Source of the DNA: Candidatus Sulfopaludibacter sp. SbA3
GTDB taxonomy: Bacteria > Acidobacteriota > Terriglobia > Bryobacterales > Bryobacteraceae
NCBI GenBank assembly: GCA_945861255.1
Contig: CAMAUG010000095.1
Location: 1 to 11,952 of the forward strand
DNA length: 11,952 nt
Direction of reading: 5' to 3'
Of this stretch, positions 1 to 6,153 are shown one piece after another. The stretch's first letter is position 1; every line of letters begins with the position of its first letter. Both the position numbers and the translations under genes were made by a program. The notes under the pieces are model-generated. The model had not been told where the DNA came from, did not search any database, and was given only the letters and a program-made list of their open reading frames with translations.

Positions 1-1061
1 TGCGCCACGGCCTTGATGGCGCGGCCGTTCACGGTTATGTCGACCAGAATCGGCGCGCACGGGATGTCCATGTCCCAGACGCCGTGGTGCACCAACTGAT
101 AATGCCACTTGCGCTGCCCGGTCTTCAGATCCACGGCGACGACGCTTTCGCCAAACAGGCCGTTGCCGGGGCGGTGGCCGCCGTAGTAATCGCCCGTCGG
201 CAGCTCCACCGGAAGGTACGCCAAGCCCAGTTGCTCATCCACGCTGATCTGGCCCCACACGCCGGCATTGCCGGTGTACTCGGCCGAATCGTTCTCCCAC
301 GTGTTGTAACCGAATTCGCCCGGCTTTGGAATGGTGTGGAAGATCCACAGGCGTTTTCCGGTCTTCACGTCAAATCCACGCACGAAGCCTTTCACGTTGG
401 TCTTGCCGCGCGGCACGCCACCGGAGCGGTGCGCGGCGCCGACAATGATGGTATCGTTGGCGACCACGGGCGCGGAGTGCAGCCCGACTTCACCCGTGAC
501 CGGATCGATCGCCTGGTCGTTATCTTCCTTGAGATCCACTACGCCGTTCTTCCCAAAATCCGGCACCCGAGCGCCGGTTTTCGCGTTCAACGCGATCAGC
601 CTGTATCCGGGCGTTACATACAGGACGCGTTCTTCCCGGCCGTCAGTCCAATACGACAAGCCGCGCCCCGATAATTGGCGCGGCGCGTTGCGGCCGCGTT
701 CGCCTTCCGGTTCGCCATGCACCCACAGAAGTTCTCCGGTGGCGGCATCGAGAGCGACCACGGCACGGCGCGTGCCCGCGGTGGCGTAGATTATGCCGTT
801 GGCCATCAACGGCGTTCCTTCCAAGTTAAACTCGGGACGCGGACCCAAACTCTCCGTTCTGAAATGCCAGGCCAATTCGAGCTTATTGAAATTGCCGGCG
901 TTGATTTGATCGAGCGGCGAGTACCGCGTGTTGCCGGTGTCTCCGCCGTAGCTGCGCCATTCGCCGTTCTTCGCGCCCATCTGGGCCAGCGCCGGAATCG
1001 CCGCGAACAAGCATACGATCGCTGCGCGGCTGAGGGTACCTTGGAGTGGGATTGTCTGCAT
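1..1061 (-). CDS. PQQ-dependent quinoprotein dehydrogenase (partial, C-terminus off left edge)
   Basis: This is a secreted or periplasmic quinoprotein that oxidises a sugar or alcohol and passes electrons to a cytochrome or quinone. The 353 visible residues begin with a signal peptide (MQTIPLQGTL..., cleavage likely after ALA at about residue 26). A typical quinoprotein opening follows, with GEWRSYGGDTGNTRYSPLDQ at about 33-52. Repeated beta-propeller blades of the A.DxKTGxxxW type come next, then PRGKTNVKGFVRGFDVKTG and HHGVWDMD at 325-332. Membrane glucose dehydrogenases carry a similar HxDLWDMD stretch. No adjacent Cys-Cys pair, as in methanol dehydrogenase, is visible in this part. The start ATG (1059-1061) is preceded by an in-frame TGA and by GGAGG at about 1074-1079. 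An ATG four bases upstream is in another frame. The remaining C-terminal blades lie outside the window. The substrate cannot be assigned. Confidence 0.9.
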   Translation of the reverse strand, partial: MQTIPLQGTLSRAAIVCLFAAIPALAQMGAKNGEWRSYGGDTGNTRYSPLDQINAGNFNKLELAWHFRTESLGPRPEFNLEGTPLMANGIIYATAGTRRAVVALDAATGELLWVHGEPEGERGRNAPRQLSGRGLSYWTDGREERVLYVTPGYRLIALNAKTGARVPDFGKNGVVDLKEDNDQAIDPVTGEVGLHSAPVVANDTIIVGAAHRSGGVPRGKTNVKGFVRGFDVKTGKRLWIFHTIPKPGEFGYNTWENDSAEYTGNAGVWGQISVDEQLGLAYLPVELPTGDYYGGHRPGNGLFGESVVAVDLKTGQRKWHYQLVHHGVWDMDIPCAPILVDITVNGRAIKAVA

Positions 1062-1081
1062 TCATTTCACCGCCTCCGGCT

Positions 1082-1087
1082 AGTATA
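1082..1087 (-). promoter_or_regulatory. Possible -10 box for the dehydrogenase gene
   Basis: Read on the minus strand this is TATACT, five of six bases of the -10 consensus, lying about 20 bases upstream of the start codon. No convincing -35 element lies 17 bases upstream. If it is real, transcription would begin at or inside the Shine-Dalgarno sequence, so the 5' leader would be almost absent. Weak evidence. Confidence 0.2.
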
Positions 1088-1221
1088 GGCCACTTAACGC
1101 CGTGTTGTGCTGGAACGCCGCAAGGCGACGGGGAAGCGTGGCAGCCCGAAGTTACCGACGGATTAAGGTTGGGGCGCCGCAGCCGGCCTGACTGCTGGAC
1201 CTGCGCCGGTGGCCAAGGGAT

Positions 1222-1227
1222 TATAAT
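1222..1227 (+). promoter_or_regulatory. Candidate -10 box for the cytochrome gene
   Basis: A perfect TATAAT lies 58 bases upstream of the cytochrome start in otherwise GC-rich DNA. There is no TTGACA-like hexamer at 16-18 bases upstream, so it would need an activator or an alternative sigma factor. The rest of the 224-base divergent intergenic region holds no ORF or RNA gene that I can recognise. Confidence 0.35.
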
Positions 1228-1246
1228 AAGCACGTTGATTTTCCAG

Positions 1247-1266
1247 TCACTCACTTACTCATTCAT
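1247..1266 (+). repeat. Five imperfect TCAY tetranucleotide repeats
   Basis: The units read TCAC TCAC TTAC TCAT TCAT, directly upstream of the Shine-Dalgarno sequence of the cytochrome gene and inside its presumed leader. Only one unit departs from TCAY. This may be a decayed microsatellite or chance. Confidence 0.4.
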
Positions 1267-1285
1267 AACAAGGGGAGCGCAGAGT

Positions 1286-2494
1286 ATGAAGCTTTGGACC
1301 AGATCGGGCGCGTTTGCCGCCGTGGAAATTGTTATCGCCGCGCTGATCGGTGCTGGGTTGACCGTCGCCCAGCCCGCGGCGCAAGAGAAACCGCTTCTGG
1401 CGGAGCAGGTCTTCAAGAACATACGGGTCCTCAGGGGTATTCCGGTTGACGATTTTTTGCAGACTATGGGAATCATGGCCGCCGCCCTTCAGTTCGACTG
1501 CTCGGATTGCCACGTCGCGGCCGGCACTGCGAACGTGGATTGGGCGGCCGATACTCCCAGGAAGGTGCGGGCGCGCGCCATGGTGAACATGGTTGCCACG
1601 ATTAACAAGGCCAATTTCGGAGGCCGCCAGATGGTGACTTGCTGGACCTGCCATCGCAGCCGCGATAAGCCACTGATCACTCCTCCCCTGGAGACCGTCT
1701 ACGGTACCCCAATCATTGAGCCGGACGATGTCGTGATGCAGATTCCTGGACTGCCTTCGGTCGACTCGATTCTCGACAAGTACATCCAGGCATCCGGCGG
1801 GGCGCAGCGCCTGGCCGGTCTCACCAGTTATTCGGCAACCGGCACAAGCGTGGGATTCGGCGGGTTCGGCGGCGGCGGCGCCGTTGAAATCGCCGCGAAA
1901 TTCCCGGACAAGCGCGCCACCATCATTCTTTTCAGCAAGGAGATCGGCCGAGGAGACGAGATCAGAGCTTACGACGGCCGCAGCGGTTGGGTGAGAACGC
2001 CGCTCAATGTGTTAGGCGAGTTCCAATTGACCGGAAGCGATCTGGACGGTGCCAGGGTGGACGCACAACTTTCGTTTCCAGGCCAGATCAAGCAGATTCT
2101 CACGAACATAAAAGCCGGTCCGTCCACGACCATTACGGATCTTCCGGCGCCCGCCAGCCAATCGTCCCTGCAGGGGGACGTACCTTTGGGTCAAAGTCAC
2201 AGGGTCGAGGTGGTCCAAGGAAACGGTCCGAGGGGCATTCTGGTGACTCTATACTTCGACAGGCAAACCGGCCTGCTGCTGCGAGAGCTGCGCTATGGCA
2301 ACTCGCCCATCGGGCGCACTCCAACGCAAATCGACTTTGCCGACTATCGGGACGTCAACGGAATCAAGCTGCCGTTCCGAATCACACATGCATGGCTGGG
2401 CGGACGTGATTCCATCGTGTTGAACGAGATCAAGACGAACGTCCCGATTGACGAGGCGAAGTTCGGCAAGCCGGCTCCGCTGAACACAAGATAG
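1286..2494 (+). CDS. Diheme c-type cytochrome, reaction-centre cytochrome-like domain with extra C-terminal domain
   Basis: This is an exported electron carrier of 402 aa. It has an N-terminal hydrophobic export signal (about residues 8-29). Next is a region like the photosynthetic reaction-centre cytochrome c subunit family: VFKNIRVLRGIPVDDFLQTM followed by heme site CSDCH (72-76), then MVNMVATIN and a second heme site CWTCH (119-123). Met61 or Met64 could be an axial ligand by analogy with that family. Classical members carry four hemes, and this one shows two. From about residue 158 there is a second domain, beginning DSILDKYIQASGGAQRLAGL and rich in beta-strand patterns. It resembles the lipoprotein-sorting-like domain fused to such cytochromes in Acidobacteria, but I am less sure of that. 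The start ATG has AGGGGAG nine bases upstream, so the longer in-frame extension from 1046 is not used. The gene is divergent from a PQQ dehydrogenase, for which it could serve as electron acceptor (inference). Confidence 0.88.
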   Translation: MKLWTRSGAFAAVEIVIAALIGAGLTVAQPAAQEKPLLAEQVFKNIRVLRGIPVDDFLQTMGIMAAALQFDCSDCHVAAGTANVDWAADTPRKVRARAMVNMVATINKANFGGRQMVTCWTCHRSRDKPLITPPLETVYGTPIIEPDDVVMQIPGLPSVDSILDKYIQASGGAQRLAGLTSYSATGTSVGFGGFGGGGAVEIAAKFPDKRATIILFSKEIGRGDEIRAYDGRSGWVRTPLNVLGEFQLTGSDLDGARVDAQLSFPGQIKQILTNIKAGPSTTITDLPAPASQSSLQGDVPLGQSHRVEVVQGNGPRGILVTLYFDRQTGLLLRELRYGNSPIGRTPTQIDFADYRDVNGIKLPFRITHAWLGGRDSIVLNEIKTNVPIDEAKFGKPAPLNTR

Positions 2495-2533
2495 CCCGCG
2501 GCGGTCCTTTCCGATCCCCGGAACCGTCGCGGG
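2495..2533. terminator. GC-rich two-part hairpin between convergent genes
   Basis: The outer arms are 2495-2504 and 2524-2533, ten pairs with one G-T wobble. The inner stem is 2509-2513 with 2519-2523 (TTCCG/CGGAA) around a five-base loop, and a four-base bulge sits on the left side. It starts right after the cytochrome stop codon and lies 21 bases beyond the end of the convergent DUF6152 gene. There is no T-run, so it may act as a transcript-stabilising or bidirectional stop structure rather than a classic intrinsic terminator. Confidence 0.6.
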
Positions 2534-2553
2534 AACCGCTAAACAACGACCGC

Positions 2554-2961
2554 TTATTTCTTGCCTGCCGAATCAACTTCCTGCAGGCCGAGGAACAGCC
2601 TCTTGCCGTCCGCGAACGTAACGTTCTTGCCGACAGCCCGATTGGATCTGTCCCTTGCCTGATAGCCCTCCACCACGATCTCGGCGCCGAACGGGAGCGA
2701 TTCCTTCGTGAACCCGAGCCGGTACAGATTGTTCGGGCTGCCGCCTTCGATCATCCACAGGATCGGCTTGCCGTCGTCACCCTTCACGTTCATGTGGATC
2801 CAGGAATGCGGATTGGTCGCTTCCCATCGGATGACCGTTCCTTTTAGTGTGAGTGGCTTATTCTGGTCGAATTCCGCTGCGAACGCGTGATGCGCCCATA
2901 CCGGCGCCGCCGCCAAAAGCAGGGCCGCCGCCGTAAGCATTACGATTAGTCTTGTTCTCAT
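2554..2961 (-). CDS. DUF6152 family exported protein
   Basis: A small exported protein of 135 aa from a family of unknown function. The signal peptide is clear (MRTRLIVMLTAAALLLAAAP, cleavage probably after VWA at residue 23). The mature chain would begin HHAFAAEFD, the family hallmark, and continue with LTLKGTVIRWEATNPHSWIH at about 37-56. The middle and C-terminal parts (WMIEGGSPNNLYRLGF, IVVEGYQARD, GKNVTFADGKRLFLG) suggest a small beta-barrel-like fold, possibly ligand binding. The start ATG has AAAGGGG eight bases upstream. It is the last gene of the probable four-gene minus-strand operon, 30 bases after its neighbour. The biochemical role is unknown. The N-terminal histidines, together with His52 and His56, could bind metal, which is my inference. 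Confidence 0.85.
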   Translation of the reverse strand: MRTRLIVMLTAAALLLAAAPVWAHHAFAAEFDQNKPLTLKGTVIRWEATNPHSWIHMNVKGDDGKPILWMIEGGSPNNLYRLGFTKESLPFGAEIVVEGYQARDRSNRAVGKNVTFADGKRLFLGLQEVDSAGKK

Positions 2962-2991
2962 CTGTTACCCCTTTCGCTCACTCTCATCGCA

Positions 2992-4023
2992 CTACTTCGC
3001 CGTTTTTCCCGCAGCGGCTTCTTGCTCGGCCACCCGAGCGCCCCGAAGGGTATTCATCAATCCATAATTCCCCTCGTGACACGCGAATTCGTAAAGTTGT
3101 CCGTCGATCTTGGTAATGGGCAGTTCCCCGGACCAAGGTTTTGTCCACATCCCCGGATCCTCCACCGTGAACTTGTAGAGAATGGTCTCCGGATCGACGC
3201 GCGTCAACCGTTCAACGACGTGCAGATTCTGGGCGCCTTCAAACGGGTTCAGGTCGGTGAAATTCGTCGTGTCGATAACCAGCGTGTTACCCTCCCAATG
3301 GCCCACTGAATCGCCCATCCACAGGCGGATGTTCTTGGCGATATGCGGACGTCCGTCGGTGGGAACGATCCGAATGTCGTGGTTCATTTCGGATTCAATG
3401 GCCACCTGTCCCGGACTCTGCACGATCTGCAAGTTGCTGTTGTAGGCGGATGGAAGCATGGGAGGGCCTACGTTTGTGCGCGCCAGGCAGCGCGCTCCCA
3501 GCGGCCGGTTCTCCGGGCCGTCGAATTCATGCCCCTTGGCCTTCTCCACGCGATCGGCCTGCCGCTGCCGCGCCTCCGGCGTGAGAGGAGGCAAGCTCCC
3601 TTCCGGCCCCACGATCAGAGAGGTCCGGCGGTCCCATACGATCTTCGCCTGGGCGCGGTCCAGCCCATATTGGCTGAAATCGTAATGTACATCCGCCGGG
3701 GTTCCAGGCTTGGTTGGGAGGCCTTCCTCAAGATTCAGATCCAGACGCTCGTGTTCCTTCTTCTGATTAGCGGCCAGCTCCGCATCTGTATAGAATTCTT
3801 TCCCAGCCAGGTTCTTGGGCCGCTGCAAAGGCGTGATGGAGTTGTTGGTCCATACACCCTGAAGGTCGGGCTGGCCGTCAGGGGTACGGGGCGGGGTCCA
3901 GGCTTTGGTCGCGGTGGCCTTCTTGGCCGCTGCGGGCGCAGACTGTCCGAAGACTGGTTGCCCGGCCAGTACAAGGACAATGCCAGCCGCCGCAAGGGCG
4001 GACGCTAAAAATCGATCGCTCAT
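2992..4023 (-). CDS. Secreted protein of the 'PDLQGVW' paralogous family, long form A
   Basis: A 343-aa exported protein of a large family common in Acidobacteria, with no function known to me. The signal peptide is MSDRFLASALAAAGIVLVLA, with cleavage likely after VFG near residue 26. Family landmarks in order are TPPRTPDGQPDLQGVW, EFYTDAEL, SLIVGPEGSLPPLTPEAR, RCLA, LQIVQSPGQVAIE, RIVPTDGRPH, GDSVGHWEGNTLVIDTTNF, LHVVERLTR, YKFTVEDP and YEFACHEGNYGLMNTL. Two cysteines (RCL and ACH) are shared with the next gene and may form a disulfide bond. I chose the ATG at 4021-4023 because GGGAGGG lies just upstream. A GTG four codons earlier would place that sequence inside the gene. It is third in the operon, 21 bases after long form B, which it closely resembles. 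Confidence 0.85.
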   Translation of the reverse strand: MSDRFLASALAAAGIVLVLAGQPVFGQSAPAAAKKATATKAWTPPRTPDGQPDLQGVWTNNSITPLQRPKNLAGKEFYTDAELAANQKKEHERLDLNLEEGLPTKPGTPADVHYDFSQYGLDRAQAKIVWDRRTSLIVGPEGSLPPLTPEARQRQADRVEKAKGHEFDGPENRPLGARCLARTNVGPPMLPSAYNSNLQIVQSPGQVAIESEMNHDIRIVPTDGRPHIAKNIRLWMGDSVGHWEGNTLVIDTTNFTDLNPFEGAQNLHVVERLTRVDPETILYKFTVEDPGMWTKPWSGELPITKIDGQLYEFACHEGNYGLMNTLRGARVAEQEAAAGKTAK

Positions 4024-4044
4024 TTTCCCTCCCACTCCATTAAA

Positions 4045-5073
4045 TCACTTCGCTGCGGCCTTTTGCGCCGCATCCTGCTCTGCGAGACGGGCTCCGCTGA
4101 GGATGGTGGTTATCATCGTATTCCCCTCGTGGCAGGCCCACTCGTAAACCGGACCCGTGGCCTTCCGCATCGGAACTTCCGCGGTCCAGGGTCTGTCCCA
4201 CGTCTCCGGATCCTCAACCGTGAACCGGTACATGATTGCGCCATCGCCCGTAGGCGTGAAGCGCTCCACCACATGCAATTTCGGCCCGGACCCGCGGAAA
4301 GGAGTCAAGTCCGTGAAATTCGTGGTGTCGATCACCAGCGTGTCGCCTTCCCAATGACCTACTGAATCGCCCTGGTACTGGCGGATGTTTTGCGGAATAT
4401 GCGTCCGCCCATCCGTGGGAATTATGCGGGTTTGGTGGTTTTGCTCGTGGAGTAGGGCAACGTAACCCGTCCCTTGCACAATCTGAAGCAAGTTCTGATC
4501 CGCGTCTGGTCCTGTCTCTAGAGGGATCCTCTCTTGAGGCATGACAACGCAGCGTTCCGCCAGCGGACGTTCTCTGTAGCTGTCATATTCATGCCCCTTG
4601 AGTCTGGCGGCGCGCTCAGCGTTTCTCTTTCGCGCTTCCGGCAGCATAGGCGGCACACTACCTTCCGGCCCCACGATCAACGAAGTCCTCTTGCTGGACG
4701 CGAAGCCGACCTTGGTAAGGTCAAGGCCGTAGAGACTGAGGTCGAAACGCACGGCTTGCGGGGCAGCCCTTCCAATATCGGCTTCCGGTCCGAACTCTCC
4801 TTGGCGGGCGCGCTTCAAGAGTTCGGAGAATTCCTCGTCCGTGTAAAACTCCTTCGCGCCGAGGCCCTTGGATCTTTCGAGCGGTGTCAACGTGGCGCTG
4901 CTCCAGACTCCTTGCAAGTCCGGCTTACCGTCGGACGTGCGCGGCGGTGTCCACGCGCCGCTCGACGCTTTTGGTTTTACCGCCGCGGTAGCCGCTTGTC
5001 CGGAGGCGGGAGCCCGCACAAGTAGCACGATCGCAGCTAGACCGGCTGCTAAGGCGAGAGACCGACGACTCAT
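4045..5073 (-). CDS. Secreted protein of the 'PDLQGVW' paralogous family, long form B
   Basis: A 342-aa exported paralog of the preceding protein, probably an old tandem duplication because the two are co-linear throughout but clearly diverged. The signal peptide is MSRRSLALAAGLAAIVLLVR, with cleavage likely after ASG near residue 25. The double arginine is not followed by a convincing Tat motif. Shared landmarks are TPPRTSDGKPDLQGVW, EFYTDEEF, SLIVGPEGSVPPMLPEAR, ERCV, LQIVQGTGYVALLHEQNHQT, RIIPTDGRTH, GDSVGHWEGDTLVIDTTNF, LHVVERFT, YRFTVEDP and YEWACHEGN. The start ATG (5071-5073) has only a weak purine-rich upstream sequence, so it may depend on translation from the upstream gene, whose stop is 31 bases away. 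Substrate or partner unknown. Confidence 0.85.
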   Translation of the reverse strand: MSRRSLALAAGLAAIVLLVRAPASGQAATAAVKPKASSGAWTPPRTSDGKPDLQGVWSSATLTPLERSKGLGAKEFYTDEEFSELLKRARQGEFGPEADIGRAAPQAVRFDLSLYGLDLTKVGFASSKRTSLIVGPEGSVPPMLPEARKRNAERAARLKGHEYDSYRERPLAERCVVMPQERIPLETGPDADQNLLQIVQGTGYVALLHEQNHQTRIIPTDGRTHIPQNIRQYQGDSVGHWEGDTLVIDTTNFTDLTPFRGSGPKLHVVERFTPTGDGAIMYRFTVEDPETWDRPWTAEVPMRKATGPVYEWACHEGNTMITTILSGARLAEQDAAQKAAAK

Positions 5074-5104
5074 GTGAGCCTACCCATGCGATGTTTTCAA
5101 CTGC

Positions 5105-5920
5105 CTAGTTACGGGGCTTCTTGCGAAGCGGCCCGTACAATAATTCCTCGGCGAACTCCACGCACTTGTATTCCAGGAGCTTGGCATTCTTCTCCACGCG
5201 CCGGTACAGCGGCATGCTGATCTTCCACGGCCGCGAAAACACCTTCGGGTCCTCAATCGTCGCCTCGTAGTTAAGTGTATCGGCGCTGCGCGGAGTGTAG
5301 CGCTCCACCACGTGAAGGGCGTCGCTGTGGAAATTGCCGGCGCGGTCAAACCAGGTTTGATCGTTCAGGCTGGTGACGTCCACCACCAGCGTTTCGCCTT
5401 CCCAACGCCCGTTGGACCATCCCATCCAGGTGTCCGCGGGGGACTTGGTGGGAGCCTCCATGTTAATGATCCGAACGGCGGCCGCGTACTCGTACGAAAT
5501 CAGGATGTTTTTTTGAGACTGGACAATTTGAAACGGATAAGGGAGGTAGGTGGCGCGCGGCACGCCCGGCAGGTAGCACTTGACCTCCGGGTCCAACTTC
5601 ACCCAGTCGGCCTGGTTCGCCTTCTTTGTGGCCAACGCGGTGGGCAGGTACGGGATCTCATCGCCCTCCACCACCCCAAGGCCTGGAGGAATAGAGAAGG
5701 CCGCGCCCAATGCGTAGACCGGCCCTTGCGCGGCTGCATGGCCTTGAAGATTCCAGTTCGCCGAGTTGAGCGCCTGCCAGATTCCGTTCAAATTTGGCTT
5801 CCCATCCGCCGTTCGCGGCGCCCGGTAGGTTTGGCCTTGACTAACCGCGGACAGCACAGTCATCGAGAGGGCGAGGAGCCCCGCGGTCACCAGCGCTCCT
5901 ACACCAGATCCATTTCGCAT
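5105..5920 (-). CDS. Secreted protein of the 'PDLQGVW' paralogous family, short divergent form
   Basis: A 271-aa exported protein, first gene of the minus-strand operon. The signal peptide begins MRNGSGVGALVTAGLLALSM, with cleavage likely after SQG. It keeps the family frame: YRAPRTADGKPNLNGIW, FQIVQSQKNILISYE, RIINMEAPTKSP, MGWSNGRWEGETLVVDVTSL, LHVVERYTP, YEATIEDPKVFSRPWKISMP. It lacks the SLIVGPEGSLPP block, and its C-terminus reads LEYKCVEFAEELL where the long forms have ACHEGN. One cysteine survives in that place, but the His-Glu-Gly-Asn following it does not. The start ATG at 5918-5920 is fixed by a perfect GGAGGT seven bases upstream. A longer in-frame start at 5956 would lie upstream of that site and within the candidate promoter. 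The structural role is unknown. It may be a separate subfamily with a different partner. Confidence 0.85.
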   Translation of the reverse strand: MRNGSGVGALVTAGLLALSMTVLSAVSQGQTYRAPRTADGKPNLNGIWQALNSANWNLQGHAAAQGPVYALGAAFSIPPGLGVVEGDEIPYLPTALATKKANQADWVKLDPEVKCYLPGVPRATYLPYPFQIVQSQKNILISYEYAAAVRIINMEAPTKSPADTWMGWSNGRWEGETLVVDVTSLNDQTWFDRAGNFHSDALHVVERYTPRSADTLNYEATIEDPKVFSRPWKISMPLYRRVEKNAKLLEYKCVEFAEELLYGPLRKKPRN

Positions 5921-5952
5921 TTTACGGACCTCCAAGCCCGCTATGGTCGTAT

Positions 5953-5981
5953 ACACTACATTCTAATCGCGCCAAAGTCAA
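5953..5981 (-). promoter_or_regulatory. Candidate sigma-70-type promoter of the four-gene minus-strand operon
   Basis: On the minus strand, TTGACT (5976-5981) is followed after exactly 17 bases by TAGTGT (5953-5958). The -35 is five of six to consensus and the -10 only three of six. The predicted transcript would start near 5946 and give a leader of about 25 bases containing the GGAGGT site. This supports the 5920 start codon. Confidence 0.4.
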
Positions 5982-6049
5982 TCGGGGGTTGCCTCGCGTG
6001 CATCGCGCGGCGACGGCAACGGGCTCAACATCCGTAATCCGTCCGTGAA

Positions 6050-6094
6050 TTCTGGGTAACTAGCTTCTGGGTGACAAACTTCGGGGTGCACAAT
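6050..6094 (+). repeat. Three 15-base direct repeats in the divergent intergenic region
   Basis: The units begin at 6050, 6065 and 6080: TTCTGGGTAACTAGC, TTCTGGGTGACAAAC and TTCGGGGTGCACAAT. The first eight bases are nearly invariant and the rest has drifted. The array sits between the candidate operon promoter and the start of the Tat-exported propeller gene. It could be a set of regulator binding sites or a decayed short tandem repeat. Confidence 0.7.
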
Positions 6095-6113
6095 CGCCGC
6101 TCAACCGTTCGCC

Positions 6114-6123
6114 ATAGTACTAT
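6114..6123. promoter_or_regulatory. Perfect 10-base palindrome near the propeller gene start
   Basis: ATAGTACTAT reads the same on both strands and ends about 30 bases upstream of the propeller start codon. It overlaps TACTAT and TATTAT hexamers (6118-6126) that could be its -10 box. It may be an operator half-site pair or part of the promoter. No -35 element is convincing. Confidence 0.3.
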
Positions 6124-6153
6124 TATGAACGCATGGATCTCACAGGAGGGATT

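Noticed and set aside
84..1088. Several long plus-strand ORFs opposite the PQQ dehydrogenase
   Set aside because: They are antisense to a coding frame with clear quinoprotein motifs, have no export signals or recognisable domains, and arise from GC-rich third positions.
1088..1221. Possible riboswitch or small RNA in the divergent intergenic region
   Set aside because: Short GC-rich self-complementary pieces are present, but I could not match them to any known riboswitch core or find a terminator.
1046..1285. Upstream 80-codon extension of the cytochrome frame
   Set aside because: It would hide the export signal and bypass the AGGGGAG site next to the ATG at 1286. The added residues resemble intergenic DNA.
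3343..4008. A 221-codon plus-strand ORF opposite the first long paralog
   Set aside because: It is antisense to a conserved secreted protein and shows no domain or ribosome binding site. Similar shadow frames occur opposite the second paralog.
4517..4529. XbaI and BamHI sites close together, reminiscent of a cloning-vector polylinker
   Set aside because: The spacing differs from common polylinkers, and the bases sit in a conserved coding frame of the second paralog. Probably chance.
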